Positions 46,860 through 56,275 are shown, numbered from the stretch's first letter. The stretch is DNA of 64,000 bases from Bremerella sp. TYQ1 (GCF_020150455.1 NZ_CP083740.1:124001-188000), one strand, 5' to 3'. Program-made: numbers and translations. Notes: generated by a model not told the origin, from the sequence alone.

Positions 46860-47474
46860 TCATGCGATCCGGACGTTCGAATCGATGAACTCGTTCGTTT
46901 CAGGCGAGAGGACGGTGACTTTTCCAGTGGTGAAGTCATAGAGCCAGCCTTGGAGGCGGAGCTTGTTGGCTGCGACCGCTTCGGCGACTTCGGGAAAAGT
47001 CATCAAGTTGCGCAGTTGGAGCCTTATATTGGCTTGAATCAACTGCGTCAGCCTATCGGCGTTGGGATCGGGCGAGTTGTCGTTCAGGGCATCTTGCGAG
47101 AGAGCGACCCACTTACCGACTTCTGGCAAACTGGTCACCGCTTCGGGATTCATGAGCCCCTGCATGGCCCCGCACTTGGCATGTCCGCAGACAATGATTT
47201 GCGGGACTTTGAGCGCTTTGATGGCGTACTCGATCGTCGCGGCCATCCCGAGATCGGCTTCACCCTTTTTGCCGATGATGTTGCCAGCGTTGCGAATGAC
47301 GAACAGTTCGCCAGGTTCGCTGTTGGTGATCAACTCGGGATTTACTCGCGAATCGCTGCACGTAATGAAGAGTGCCTCGGGGCTTTGACCTCCGGCGAGT
47401 TCTTCAAAGCGGCTTTGCTTTTTGGGGAACGTTTCGTTCTGAAACTTGCTGACTCCAGCTAACAAATCGCGCAT
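46860..47474 (-). CDS. Beta-class carbonic anhydrase
   Basis: Zinc enzyme interconverting CO2 and bicarbonate. Zinc ligands and catalytic pair are intact: Cys39, Asp41 and Arg43 in CSDSR, and His98 and Cys101 in CGHAKCGAM. The length (204 residues) is typical. It is the first gene of a two-gene operon with a SulP transporter and probably supplies or consumes bicarbonate at the membrane. Start ATG 47474 follows an A/G-rich stretch. Confidence 0.95.
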   Translation of the reverse strand: MRDLLAGVSKFQNETFPKKQSRFEELAGGQSPEALFITCSDSRVNPELITNSEPGELFVIRNAGNIIGKKGEADLGMAATIEYAIKALKVPQIIVCGHAKCGAMQGLMNPEAVTSLPEVGKWVALSQDALNDNSPDPNADRLTQLIQANIRLQLRNLMTFPEVAEAVAANKLRLQGWLYDFTTGKVTVLSPETNEFIDSNVRIA

Positions 47475-47697
47475 GGAATGTATCTTTCTTCTTCCGCGTA
47501 AAAACTTGAGGTTGGTAACGTGGGGAGGATCTCGGCTGTGAACAGACCGACGATCTTTCCCAAGTTTACTGGGAGCCTGATTCTGCTGGCAAAGCCTGGC
47601 AAAGAATCAGGACAGGGCCTGGGTGCTGCTGAAAGAGTTCGCGCATGGTGCCTGGCAATGGCTGGGATATGTAAGCGCGCAGCAGCCCTGGGGAGAA

Positions 47698-48024
47698 CTA
47701 AGAGGTGATGTTTCCGCCGAAGCCGTTATGAAAAGCGACTTGGATGGAAGCCATGGCGGGTATCGCAGAAGAGAAACGTCGATATTGGCGCAGCTTCCAA
47801 GCGAAGCTGGCCTGGTTACGAGCGAAAGCGATCCGCTGACACTGACGCGAGATAGCGGAGCGTTCGTGAACCTCCTCTTCCTCGGTCTGCGTTCTGTTCG
47901 TGTTCGAGGCCGGAGCCCCCTGCAGTGGCGCACTGCCTGCGACAATCGCACTGGCAAACCGGGGACGTGTGCCCGGCAGCAGTAATGCGAGAATCAGCAG
48001 TAAGTAAAGCCAACGTGGTTTCAT
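47698..48024 (-). CDS. Hypothetical small exported protein
   Basis: 108 residues from ATG 48024, with a strong signal peptide (MKPRWLYLLLILALLLPGTRPRFASA, shown in part). The mature part has an acidic stretch (TQTEEEEVHE) and a basic Arg/Gln-rich second half (RQCQRIAFARNQ), ending HNGFGGNITS. No family recognised. The opposite strand has a competing open frame (47623-47985) without a comparable start or signal; the signal peptide makes the minus strand more credible. I am not certain it is expressed. Confidence 0.5.
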   Translation of the reverse strand: MKPRWLYLLLILALLLPGTRPRFASAIVAGSAPLQGAPASNTNRTQTEEEEVHERSAISRQCQRIAFARNQASFAWKLRQYRRFSSAIPAMASIQVAFHNGFGGNITS

Positions 48025-48247
48025 GCAGTCATTTGCTTCGAGGATGTCGGACACTTAGTTCCAGTACGGACCAAGCGTGCCGTGCGTTCATATCGGCTCT
48101 CGGAATTTCCCGCGCCGAATGATTACTCTAGAAAAAGGATAGGTAAAGTGAGAGCTATCGTCCAACCCCGAACAGCGTGGTTCGCAAAAATTTAAGCAGA
48201 GTCTCCCCATAAAGCAAGAAAAGACCCCCTAGTAGTTCGCATGCCAA

Positions 48248-48279
48248 TAAAAAAGCCGCCCTGCGATTGCGAGCGGCTT
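48248..48279 (-). terminator. Intrinsic terminator after the Dabb-domain gene
   Basis: On the minus strand AAGCCGC (48279-48273) pairs with GCGGCTT (48259-48253), followed by a T-rich TTTTATT. Confidence 0.82.
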
Positions 48280-48318
48280 GATGATCGATTGAGCGAGTTT
48301 TCACATTGTCCGTCAGGA

Positions 48319-48741
48319 CTATTCAGCCCAGTAATCGATGACGAACGCTTCCTCCAAGTGAGGAGTCAAAATGGAGACAAACTTTTTGTGGGCCGGGTGG
48401 GGCAGATATAAGGCTCGATCTTCTTCACTGGCGAAAGTGACGAGAAAGCAGTGCGTGAAGCCTTTGTCGAACATTTCCGGACTGTTATTGGTGCCCCACT
48501 CGAATTCCATGATTTGCGGAATCTTCTTGGGCAGCGCGGCGAAGGCCTTCTCGACCTTCTTGATGTCTTCTGCCTTAGCCGACTCTTTGAACTTGAAGAT
48601 CACCACGTGGCGAAGCTTCTTGGCCGACGAGTTGGCTTCTTTTTCTTCAGCGTGCGACATGGCAGTCATCGAAAATACGCCGACCATCATCAGGAAAGCG
48701 CACAGGGAAAGGCAGCGTAATGGCAGACCGGGGAACTTCAT
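48319..48741 (-). CDS. Exported Dabb-domain (stress-responsive alpha-beta barrel) protein
   Basis: 140 residues from ATG 48741, with a signal peptide (CLSLCAFLMMVGVFSMTA). The Dabb domain follows from KKLRHVVIFKFKE to the end, with the family's KAFAALPKKIPQIMEFEWG and HPAHKKFVSILTPHLEEAFVIDY. These ferredoxin-like dimers have no established role in planctomycetes. A longer frame to 48801 lacks support. It is a single-gene unit between two hairpins. Confidence 0.88.
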   Translation of the reverse strand: MKFPGLPLRCLSLCAFLMMVGVFSMTAMSHAEEKEANSSAKKLRHVVIFKFKESAKAEDIKKVEKAFAALPKKIPQIMEFEWGTNNSPEMFDKGFTHCFLVTFASEEDRALYLPHPAHKKFVSILTPHLEEAFVIDYWAE

Positions 48742-48853
48742 AGGAGGCGGGACCTTCTCGGATCTTGTGTCAGGTGGGAGATGCAGCTGGCAGGCAAACA
48801 TCTAATTTGACACGTTAGCCGACGAATTTCAACGTCTTTCTCCAAGAATTAAT

Positions 48854-48891
48854 GCACGCCTCGATGAGGATTTTTCCTTACCGAGGCGTGC
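48854..48891 (-). terminator. Hairpin after metE
   Basis: GCACGCCTCG (48854-48863) and CGAGGCGTGC (48882-48891) are perfect complements, with an inner AGGA/TCCT. On the minus strand the hairpin lies about 20 bases after the metE stop. The following bases are AT-rich but not a clean T-run. Confidence 0.6.
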
Positions 48892-48912
48892 CAAACGCTT
48901 TTGCGGATTGGG

Positions 48913-51201
48913 TTAAGCCAGCAAAGACCGCACTTCCTGGGCCGCTTCCACCATCGATTTCAGCGCGGCTTCCACTTCTGTCCAGCCACGCGTTTTCAGT
49001 CCGCAGTCTGGATTCACCCACAGTCGCTGTGGCGGAATGACTTCGACCGCCTTCTGCAGCAGCCCAACCATTTCTTCCTTGGAAGGAACCCGCGGCGAGT
49101 GAATGTCGTAGACGCCAGGGCCGATCTCGTTGGGATAACGGAAGCTACCGAATCCGTCGAGAAGCTCCATTTGCGAACGGCTCGTTTCAATCGAGATCAC
49201 GTCGGCATCCAGTGCGGCGATCGACGGCAAGATCTCGTTGAACTCGCAGTAGCACATGTGGGTGTGGATCTGCGTTTCGTTGGAAACACCACTGGAAGCC
49301 AGGCGAAACGCGTCGACCGCCCATTGTAGGTATCGTGGCTGATCTTCCTGACGCAGCGGCAAGCCTTCTCGCAGGGCGGGTTCGTCGATCTGAATCACCC
49401 CGATGCCAGCCGCTTCCAAGTCGACCGCTTCGTCACGAATGGCCAACGCGATTTGCTCGCATGTATCACGCCGCGGTTGATCGTCGCGGACGAACGACCA
49501 GCACAAGATGGTCACTGGACCGGTCAGCATCCCTTTCACCGGACGGTCGGTCAGCGACTGGGCATACTTGGCCATCGGCACCGTCATCGCCGAAGGACGC
49601 TCGATGTCGCCGAAGATGATCGGCGGCTTCACGCAACGGGAACCGTAACTTTGGACCCAACCGTTCTTGGAAACGACAAAGCCGTCGAGTTGTTCGCCGA
49701 AATACTCGACCATGTCGTTCCGCTCGAATTCTCCATGCACGAGCACATCGATCCCAAGCGATTCCTGCCGGCGAATGCAGTCTTGCGTTTCCTTCTCGAG
49801 ATATTGCTGATAGGCGTCGGCGGCCAGGTCCCCTTTACGGAATGCCGCGCGGGCCTGACGTACTTCAGGAGTTTGCGGAAACGAACCGATCGTGGTCGTT
49901 GGCAGCAAGGGAAGCTTCAGCCGATCGCGCTGTTGCGACTGGCGGGCGGCATAATCGTCCTGGCGTCGAAGACTTTCCGGCGACACGCTTTTCACGCGAT
50001 TTCGGATAGCCGGATTGTGGGTGCGAATCGATGTGCGCCGCGTTTCAATCGCGTTGGCGTTAGCTTTCAACTTGTCGGCAACCGCTTCGCGGCCTTGGTT
50101 GATGGCCTGGGTCAGCGTCGAGATCTCGTCCAGCTTTTGCCGAGCAAACGCGAGCCAAGAGGTCACCTCCGCATCGATTTCGGTTTCGCACTCTAAGTCG
50201 ACTGGGCTATGGAGCAGCGAGCAACTTGGGGCAATCAACAAACGATCTTTGCCAATCGCGGAAGCTGCTGTTTCAGCCAACTCCAATGCTTTCGCCAAAT
50301 CTGCTTTCCAAACGTTGCGTCCGTCGATCAGGCCCAGCGAAAGGTATTGATCGTCACGAACATGCTTTAGCGCCGCAGTCAGTTGCTGCGCGTCGGCGAC
50401 CAAATCGAGATGCACCGCACTGACCGGCAGCGAGAACGCCAGCGGCAGGTTTTCGCGAAGCGACTCGAAATAGCTTGTCAGGACGGGCTTCACATTGCCA
50501 AGCGAATTCTGCAAGACATCCCAGCTATGCTTCAAAGCGTTCTGAGCATCGGCATTAAGATCGAGGGCCAAGATCGGTTCGTCCCATTGAACCCACGTAA
50601 TGCCAGCTTCGTTCAGCTTGCCGAGCAGTTGTTCGTAAATCGGCAACAGTCGATCGAGCAGCACCAGCGGCGAAGCGTCGCTCCCTTTCAGTTTGCCTAG
50701 CAGCAGCAGGCTGACCGGACCAAGGACGACAGGGCGAACATCCGCGGCGATCTCGCGAGCAGCCGCGATCTCTTTGAGGTAAGCGTCGGCGTTCAATTCA
50801 AACTGCTGATCGGCAGTCCACTCGGGAACGATGTAGTGGTAGTTGGTGTTGAACCACTTCGTCATTTCGAGCGCCGGCAGATCGGCACCTTTTTGCGTGC
50901 CACGGGCCATGGCGAAATAGCGATCGAGTTCGCTGACCAATTGCGGCGTGCGATAAGCCGCAGGTACCGCACCGACGCGCTGAGCCCAGTCGAGGACATG
51001 GTCGTAGAACGAGAAGTCGCCGACGGGAAGCTGATCGATTCCTGCCTCGGCTTGCCACTTCCAGTTCGTTTCACGTACTTCCGCGGCGCCCGAAAGCAGA
51101 TCTTCCGCTCCGATCGAACCTTTCCAGTACTTTTCTTGCAGCCATTTCAGCTGACGTCGGGCTCCGATCCGTGGAAATCCCAGATTTGTTGCCATTGCCA
51201 T
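48913..51201 (-). CDS. metE: Cobalamin-independent methionine synthase
   Basis: Transfers methyl from 5-methyltetrahydropteroyl-triglutamate to homocysteine. The length of 762 is normal for the two-barrel enzyme. Zinc ligands His648 and Cys650 (HMCYC) and Cys733 (NPDCGLKTRGW) sit at the positions of E. coli His641, Cys643 and Cys726. The N-terminus NLGFPRIGARRQLKW is characteristic. ATG 51201 has AAGGA upstream; ATG 51195 is an alternative. It is divergent from a MocR-type regulator gene. I saw no SAM or cobalamin riboswitch in the 169-base gap. Confidence 0.97.
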   Translation of the reverse strand: MAMATNLGFPRIGARRQLKWLQEKYWKGSIGAEDLLSGAAEVRETNWKWQAEAGIDQLPVGDFSFYDHVLDWAQRVGAVPAAYRTPQLVSELDRYFAMARGTQKGADLPALEMTKWFNTNYHYIVPEWTADQQFELNADAYLKEIAAAREIAADVRPVVLGPVSLLLLGKLKGSDASPLVLLDRLLPIYEQLLGKLNEAGITWVQWDEPILALDLNADAQNALKHSWDVLQNSLGNVKPVLTSYFESLRENLPLAFSLPVSAVHLDLVADAQQLTAALKHVRDDQYLSLGLIDGRNVWKADLAKALELAETAASAIGKDRLLIAPSCSLLHSPVDLECETEIDAEVTSWLAFARQKLDEISTLTQAINQGREAVADKLKANANAIETRRTSIRTHNPAIRNRVKSVSPESLRRQDDYAARQSQQRDRLKLPLLPTTTIGSFPQTPEVRQARAAFRKGDLAADAYQQYLEKETQDCIRRQESLGIDVLVHGEFERNDMVEYFGEQLDGFVVSKNGWVQSYGSRCVKPPIIFGDIERPSAMTVPMAKYAQSLTDRPVKGMLTGPVTILCWSFVRDDQPRRDTCEQIALAIRDEAVDLEAAGIGVIQIDEPALREGLPLRQEDQPRYLQWAVDAFRLASSGVSNETQIHTHMCYCEFNEILPSIAALDADVISIETSRSQMELLDGFGSFRYPNEIGPGVYDIHSPRVPSKEEMVGLLQKAVEVIPPQRLWVNPDCGLKTRGWTEVEAALKSMVEAAQEVRSLLA

Positions 51202-51264
51202 GAGGGTTACAGTCCTTGTTGAGGGGAAATGAGTGATAACACTTGCTTGGGGGACTAATTTATC

Positions 51265-51284
51265 GGTACGATACTCATGGATAC
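51265..51284. promoter_or_regulatory. Candidate MocR operator between metE and its divergent regulator
   Basis: Two direct GATAC repeats (51270-51274 and 51280-51284) are spaced exactly 10 bases, preceded by a related GGTAC at 51265. Direct repeats one helical turn apart are common in MocR-regulator binding sites. This is a candidate only. Confidence 0.3.
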
Positions 51285-51370
51285 AGTTTTGGATGTGTGG
51301 TTTAATTGGGGTTACAGATGAGGTGGCACGAAGATGCCCGATCAGATTTCCTCAGAGAGATGGGTGACAG

Positions 51371-52822
51371 ATGAAATCGGCCCCTAACCAGAGCTCCCCG
51401 GCGAGCGAAGATGAGAACACGCTTTACTATCAATTGGCCGACAAGATACGCCGGTTGATCCAGTCAGGCGCGTTTGAGCCAGGCGAAAAGCTTCCTTCGA
51501 TCCGCCGACTGAGCGAAGAGCATCGCGTCAGTTTGAATACGGCCAAAAGCGCACTGGCGCTGCTGGAAGACTGGCGAGCGATCGAAGTGCGACCGCAGTC
51601 GGGGCATTACGTGCGCCGGCCGCCGGAGGAATTGCCGAAGCTGTCTTCGACGAGTCCTAACGGTGAGGCTTGTGTCATCCAGACCAACATCCCGACACGC
51701 ATGAATGCCGCGATCGGCTCTGGCGCGGAACCGACATTAGGTGCCGCGGTGCAGTCGACCCAACTGATGCCGCTGGGCGTGCTGAACAAGTCGTATCAGA
51801 AGGTGATGCGCGACTTGCCAGATGCCTGCTTCGGTTACGACGGTGTGCCAGGCCATGAAACGCTGCGGAAGTCGATCGCCAAGCGCGGGACGGAAGCAGG
51901 CTATATCGTGAGCCCGGACGATATCGTCATTACCAGCGGAGCGAAGGAGGCCGTTTATCTTTCGATCAAATGCGTAGCGCCTCCGGGAAGTATCGTCGCG
52001 ATCGAATCGCCGGCCTATTACGCCTTGTTGGAAGTGCTGCAGTCGTTGGGACTCAAAGCGGTGGAAGTGGCGTGCGACCCGGAAACCGGCATTCAGCTCG
52101 ACCATTTGGATCATGTGCTGGGGAAGTACGACATCGCCGCGTGCGCGATGGTGTCGAACTTCTCGAATCCCACCGGCAGTTTGATGCCGGAAGAGAATAA
52201 GAAACGCCTGGTCGACATCTTAAACCGTTACCAGGTTCCGCTGGTCGAAGATGACGTGTATGGCGATCTTTCGTTCCGTTCGCCCCGTCCCCGCGCGGTG
52301 AAAGCGTTCGACACGGAAGGGCGAATTCTGTACTGCGGATCGTTCAGCAAGACCCTTTCGCCAGGACTTCGCTTAGGCTGGTGCATCCCGGGACGCTACT
52401 TGCAGCAGTTTCAATTGATGAAGTTGGTCGTCAATCAATGCACGTCCGTAGCCCCGCAGTTGGTGGCCGCGGAGATTTTGGAGACCGGAGCGTACGACCG
52501 GCATTTGCGAAAAGTTCGCTCGCAGTTTTCCGAGCAAATGGACGACGCACTTCGTGCCGTGCGGACTTGTTTCCCCGATGGCGTGAGAGCGTCGCGACCT
52601 TCGGGTGGGCACGTCTTGTGGATTGAAATGCCGCGGCATGTCGACGCGATGAAGATGTACCACACGCTGAGCGAAGAAGGCATTCAGTTCGCGCCAGGGC
52701 CGATCTTCTCGCCCAGCGGAGCGTTTAAAAACTATATCCGTATCAACACCGGATTCCCCTGGTCGCCGTTTCTACATCGGCAAGTCGAACGAATGGGGCA
52801 GTATATCCGTCACGGGATGTAG
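51371..52822 (+). CDS. MocR-type regulator (GntR wHTH fused to class I aminotransferase)
   Basis: Transcription factor that uses pyridoxal phosphate in an aminotransferase-like effector domain. The N-terminal GntR winged helix (about 18-90) contains YYQLADKIRRLIQSGAFEPGEKLPS and LSEEHRVSLNTAKSALALL. The aminotransferase-fold domain (about 125-480) has the PLP-binding Lys in CGSFSKTLSPGLRLGW and the NPTG motif in SNFSNPTGSL. The fold's residues appear intact, so ligand sensing is likely. It is transcribed away from metE, so control of methionine synthesis is plausible, but many MocR proteins control vitamin B6 or amino-acid genes. Confidence 0.92.
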   Translation: MKSAPNQSSPASEDENTLYYQLADKIRRLIQSGAFEPGEKLPSIRRLSEEHRVSLNTAKSALALLEDWRAIEVRPQSGHYVRRPPEELPKLSSTSPNGEACVIQTNIPTRMNAAIGSGAEPTLGAAVQSTQLMPLGVLNKSYQKVMRDLPDACFGYDGVPGHETLRKSIAKRGTEAGYIVSPDDIVITSGAKEAVYLSIKCVAPPGSIVAIESPAYYALLEVLQSLGLKAVEVACDPETGIQLDHLDHVLGKYDIAACAMVSNFSNPTGSLMPEENKKRLVDILNRYQVPLVEDDVYGDLSFRSPRPRAVKAFDTEGRILYCGSFSKTLSPGLRLGWCIPGRYLQQFQLMKLVVNQCTSVAPQLVAAEILETGAYDRHLRKVRSQFSEQMDDALRAVRTCFPDGVRASRPSGGHVLWIEMPRHVDAMKMYHTLSEEGIQFAPGPIFSPSGAFKNYIRINTGFPWSPFLHRQVERMGQYIRHGM

Positions 52823-52846
52823 CTGAGCAAGGAAAGCTTCGCTTTT

Positions 52847-53003
52847 GCGGGTGGTTCGGGTTTGTAAACCCGGATCAGCGCAGCTGACAAGAGGCTGATC
52901 GTTTGAGTCTTTAGAAAATTGCGGCTTCCACGAGCCATTAGCCGAGACTTATCTGCCTCTTGTGGCCTGCGGCCATCCGGGTTTACAAACCCGGACCACC
53001 CGG
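52847..53003. repeat. Long imperfect inverted repeat (REPIN/MITE-like element)
   Basis: Two ~48-base arms (52847-52894 and 52956-53003) are inverted copies around a ~61-base spacer. The outer 28 bases differ at only two positions, and the inner ~20 are about 70% matched. Each arm contains its own palindrome-like core CGGGTTTGTAAACCCG. The element lies between the convergent MocR and YihY genes. The form (paired palindromic units in opposite orientation) is that of REPINs or small MITEs; a large bidirectional terminator is the alternative. Confidence 0.75.
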
Positions 53004-53029
53004 TTGTTGGTTGGGGGGCCAGGCGAGAG

Positions 53030-53965
53030 CTACTCGCTGGATTCTTTTTGCCGGTATTTCTCGAAGGGGCTGGTCTCGGGCGAGAAGAGCATGTGGCCGA
53101 TTTCGGCGGCGAACAGCAGCACGTGTGCCGACAGGAAAATCCACATCACCGTAATCACCAGCGTCGTGCTGGTGGCGTAGGCCTGGGCGACGACGTTTTT
53201 GATGGCAGCGGCGATAATCAGGTATTTGCCAATTTGAAAGAGGACCGTTCCGATCAACGCGCCGCTGACAACTTCTCGCCAGGGGGGACGTCGCATCGGC
53301 AGGAATCGTAGCATTCCGTAGAAAACGGCGAGAACCGTCAGCCACGAGATGACCTGCATCGGCAGCCAGTCGCGGTCGTCCGGGGCGATAAAACTTAGCA
53401 GGGGAGCTTTCACCAAAAGCGTATGCGACCAGGCACTCAATAGGGATGCGAGTGCCAGTAGGAGGCCGACGCCAATCGAAAACAACGCGGCACGCACGCG
53501 GCCGAGGACGACGGCCAAAACGCTGCCCCGAATTCCTTCTGCAGCGAAGCCATTGATACGGTTCAACGCTTTGCGAAGCTGCATGAACGTTGCCGAAGCA
53601 CTCCAAACGGCGATCAAGCTAAAGAAGATCGTCGGTAGCATCGTCGCTTCACGAAACGCTGACAGTTTCACCTGATCGACAATCGCTTTTCCGTAGGTGT
53701 CTCCCAGGGCACTATCGAAGAAGTCGACTGCTGCCTGGCGAGCACCGGCGTCGCTTTCCAGGATTTCTCCGGCAATCGCGACGGCGAAAACGATAATCGG
53801 GGCCAGGGAAAAGATAACGAAGAACGCAATCGCCGCCGCCGAGGTCGAGTGATCGTTTGCGACCCAGCGCTGAAAAAACTGGGAGAAAAACTTTTTCCAC
53901 GGCTGCAGCATAACGGTATGGGGATCGAGAACCTTAGGTGCTTCTGAGTGCATCAAAACCGCCAT
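53030..53965 (-). CDS. YihY/BrkB-family inner-membrane protein
   Basis: 311-residue protein with about six helices. The family signature FFQRWVANDHSTSAAAIAFFVIFSLAPIIVF (partial) lies at the N-terminus, and MRRPPWREVVSGALIGTVLFQIGKYL in the second half. These proteins were once called ribonuclease BN but are membrane proteins of unknown function. ATG 53965 is used; ATG 53953 and 53911 are also possible. It is divergent from the UvrD gene. Confidence 0.9.
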   Translation of the reverse strand: MAVLMHSEAPKVLDPHTVMLQPWKKFFSQFFQRWVANDHSTSAAAIAFFVIFSLAPIIVFAVAIAGEILESDAGARQAAVDFFDSALGDTYGKAIVDQVKLSAFREATMLPTIFFSLIAVWSASATFMQLRKALNRINGFAAEGIRGSVLAVVLGRVRAALFSIGVGLLLALASLLSAWSHTLLVKAPLLSFIAPDDRDWLPMQVISWLTVLAVFYGMLRFLPMRRPPWREVVSGALIGTVLFQIGKYLIIAAAIKNVVAQAYATSTTLVITVMWIFLSAHVLLFAAEIGHMLFSPETSPFEKYRQKESSE

Positions 53966-54162
53966 TCTAACAGGGGTTGCGCGACTGCGTAGTTCGCGAG
54001 GTGCCGCAAACCTGGAAAGTTGGGCAAGACCCCATTGAAAATTGACCGCTCAACTTCGTACCATCAATGGGCTCTAGAGGCCGTCTGGGCCTCGGCTCTC
54101 TACGCGAGAAACACCTCGCTAGGGGGCAACGATTTGCCACGCAGTCAACGGACGAGAATCGG

Positions 54163-56187
54163 GTGAACGGACTCAATCCGCCACAATTGGAAGCGGTAAA
54201 TACCTTGTCAGGCCCCATGTTGGTGTTGGCCGGGGCAGGGTCCGGCAAGACCCGGGTGGTGACGTTCCGTATCGCGAATCTCATTAAGCATCGGATCAAG
54301 CCGCAGCGTATCCTGGCGGTGACGTTCACCAACAAAGCCGCTGCGGAAATGAAGGAGCGAGCCCTCAAACTGCTGGGCAATAAGTCGGACGACGAGCCGG
54401 TCGTGTCGACGTTCCACTCTCATTGTGTTCGCATTTTGCGGCGACATATTAACCATTTGGGTTATCCGAACACGTACACCATCTACGATCGCAGCGATCA
54501 GGAAATGGTCGCGCGAAGCGTTCTCCGCGAAATTCGCGTTCCCAACGAAACCCTGCGGCCAGGCGACCTGTTGAACTTCATCAGCCGCTGGAAGTCGGCG
54601 GGGATTCGCCCAAAAGAAGCGTTTTCGCACGCCGATACCGACAAAGCCCACTTGGCCGCGGTCGCATTTCGGCGATATCAAAATGCTCTGAAATCGTGCG
54701 GGGCACTCGACTTCGACGACTTGCTGCTGTGCACCGAAGAGCTTTTCACCAACTTTCCGGCCGTTCGCGAGCAAGAAGCCGCGATGTTCGATCACGTGAT
54801 GATCGACGAATATCAAGACACCAACGCTTCGCAGTACCGCATCGTCCGCGGTTTGACCGAAGGGCACCGCAACTTGTGTGTTGTGGGAGACGACGACCAG
54901 TCGATTTACAGCTGGCGCGGGGCCGAGGTGAAGCACATTCTGCGGTTTAAAGAAGATTGGCCCGAAGCGAAAGTCGTGCTTCTGGCCGACAACTACCGCT
55001 GTACAAGTGCCATTTTGACGGTGGCGAACCGCCTGGTGGCGTTCAATGGAACACGCTACGACAAAGTCTTGAATGCGGCCCGGCATGGGGGCGACCAGCC
55101 GAAGGTACTGTACTTTAAAGACGAAGAAAAAGAGGCCGAAGAAGTCGTTGGTGATATCGCTCGCCGGATCAACGATCCGAACGTCGAGCCACGTGATTTC
55201 GCGATTTTGTTCCGCACCAACGAGCAGCCGCGTGCGTTCGAGCAGCAGTTTCGGGCAATGAATATCCCCTACACGCTGATTGGTGGAATGTCGTTCTTCG
55301 ATCGGAAGGAAGTCCGCGATATTCTGTCGTACCTGAAGCTGATCAATTCGCACCAAGATGAAGTCTCGTTGCTGCGAATCATTAACACGCCGCCACGAGG
55401 GATTGGGCAAAAGACGGTCAAGGATTTGCTCGATTACGCGACCAACGAAGGGAAACCGCTGTGGGACGTGCTACCATTGGCTGCCGCCATCCGAGGTGGT
55501 TCGTCCACGACGACCACCGAAGCGATCAGCAAGTTTGTGCGTTTGATCAAACATTACAGCAAGCGTCTGGAGAATAAGGACTCGCTGACTGACATCGTGC
55601 GCGATTTGATCGGTGCGATCGGCTATCAGCAGGAGTTGCAGCGGCTTTACCCCGACCCGAACGACCGTGAATCGCGTGAAGCGGCTGTCGAACAGGTCGT
55701 CAATGCGGTGAGTGCGTACGAGGAAAAGAAGAAAAAGAAGGCCACCCTGGCCGGATTTCTCGACGATACGGCGCTCGCTGGCGATGGCTTCGATAACGAG
55801 AAAGAAAAACAGCTCAAAAAGAACGGCGTCATCCTAATGACGTTGCACGCCGCCAAAGGGCTCGAATTTCCCTACGTTTACATGGTCGGTATGGAAGAAG
55901 GCATTCTTCCCCATAGCCGCAGCTTGAAAGATGGGGACGAAGCGATCGAAGAGGAACGCCGACTCTGTTACGTCGGCATTACCCGGGCCCAGGAACGTCT
56001 GACGTTCTCGTTTGCCCTGGCTCGAAAGAAATGGGGTAAGCCCCGTCCAACCGAAACGAGCCGATTTCTTTACGAATTGACAGGACAAGCCGATAATCCG
56101 AATGCGGTCGACCCAGCCGCTAAAGCTCCGGCGGCAAAGCCCAAGTCAGCCCAAAAGCGGCCATCGGCCGGTGCCCGACGTCGGTAG
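54163..56187 (+). CDS. UvrD/PcrA-type superfamily 1 DNA helicase
   Basis: 3'-5' DNA helicase of repair and replication restart. GTG 54163 is chosen because the product then begins VNGLNPPQLEAV, about 28 residues before Walker A, as in UvrD/PcrA; the frame is open to ATG 54067, but those residues do not resemble the family. Motifs in order: AGAGSGKT (I), VTFTNKAAAEM (Ia), DEYQDTN (II), GDDDQSIYSWRGA (III), LADNYRCT (IV), VILMTLHAAKGLEFPYV (V) and ERRLCYVGITRAQERL (VI). A Pro/Ala/Lys-rich tail follows. It is the first of five plus-strand genes. Confidence 0.95.
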   Translation: MNGLNPPQLEAVNTLSGPMLVLAGAGSGKTRVVTFRIANLIKHRIKPQRILAVTFTNKAAAEMKERALKLLGNKSDDEPVVSTFHSHCVRILRRHINHLGYPNTYTIYDRSDQEMVARSVLREIRVPNETLRPGDLLNFISRWKSAGIRPKEAFSHADTDKAHLAAVAFRRYQNALKSCGALDFDDLLLCTEELFTNFPAVREQEAAMFDHVMIDEYQDTNASQYRIVRGLTEGHRNLCVVGDDDQSIYSWRGAEVKHILRFKEDWPEAKVVLLADNYRCTSAILTVANRLVAFNGTRYDKVLNAARHGGDQPKVLYFKDEEKEAEEVVGDIARRINDPNVEPRDFAILFRTNEQPRAFEQQFRAMNIPYTLIGGMSFFDRKEVRDILSYLKLINSHQDEVSLLRIINTPPRGIGQKTVKDLLDYATNEGKPLWDVLPLAAAIRGGSSTTTTEAISKFVRLIKHYSKRLENKDSLTDIVRDLIGAIGYQQELQRLYPDPNDRESREAAVEQVVNAVSAYEEKKKKKATLAGFLDDTALAGDGFDNEKEKQLKKNGVILMTLHAAKGLEFPYVYMVGMEEGILPHSRSLKDGDEAIEEERRLCYVGITRAQERLTFSFALARKKWGKPRPTETSRFLYELTGQADNPNAVDPAAKAPAAKPKSAQKRPSAGARRR

Positions 56188-56275
56188 GGTCCGCACGTCG
56201 AAAAACTTGTTGTCGACGCCAACTCAGACGCACTTGTTAGCCCCAACGGAGCTGGCGGGAAGAAATCGTCGTACC

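Noticed and set aside
47623..47985. 120-codon plus-strand open frame
   Set aside because: Competes with the minus-strand small protein that has a clear signal peptide; no start signal or features of its own.
51202..51370. SAM or cobalamin riboswitch upstream of metE
   Set aside because: The gap is short and I see none of the conserved riboswitch boxes.
54208..55410. 400-codon minus-strand open frame
   Set aside because: Antisense shadow of the UvrD helicase gene, whose motifs I-VI are all intact.
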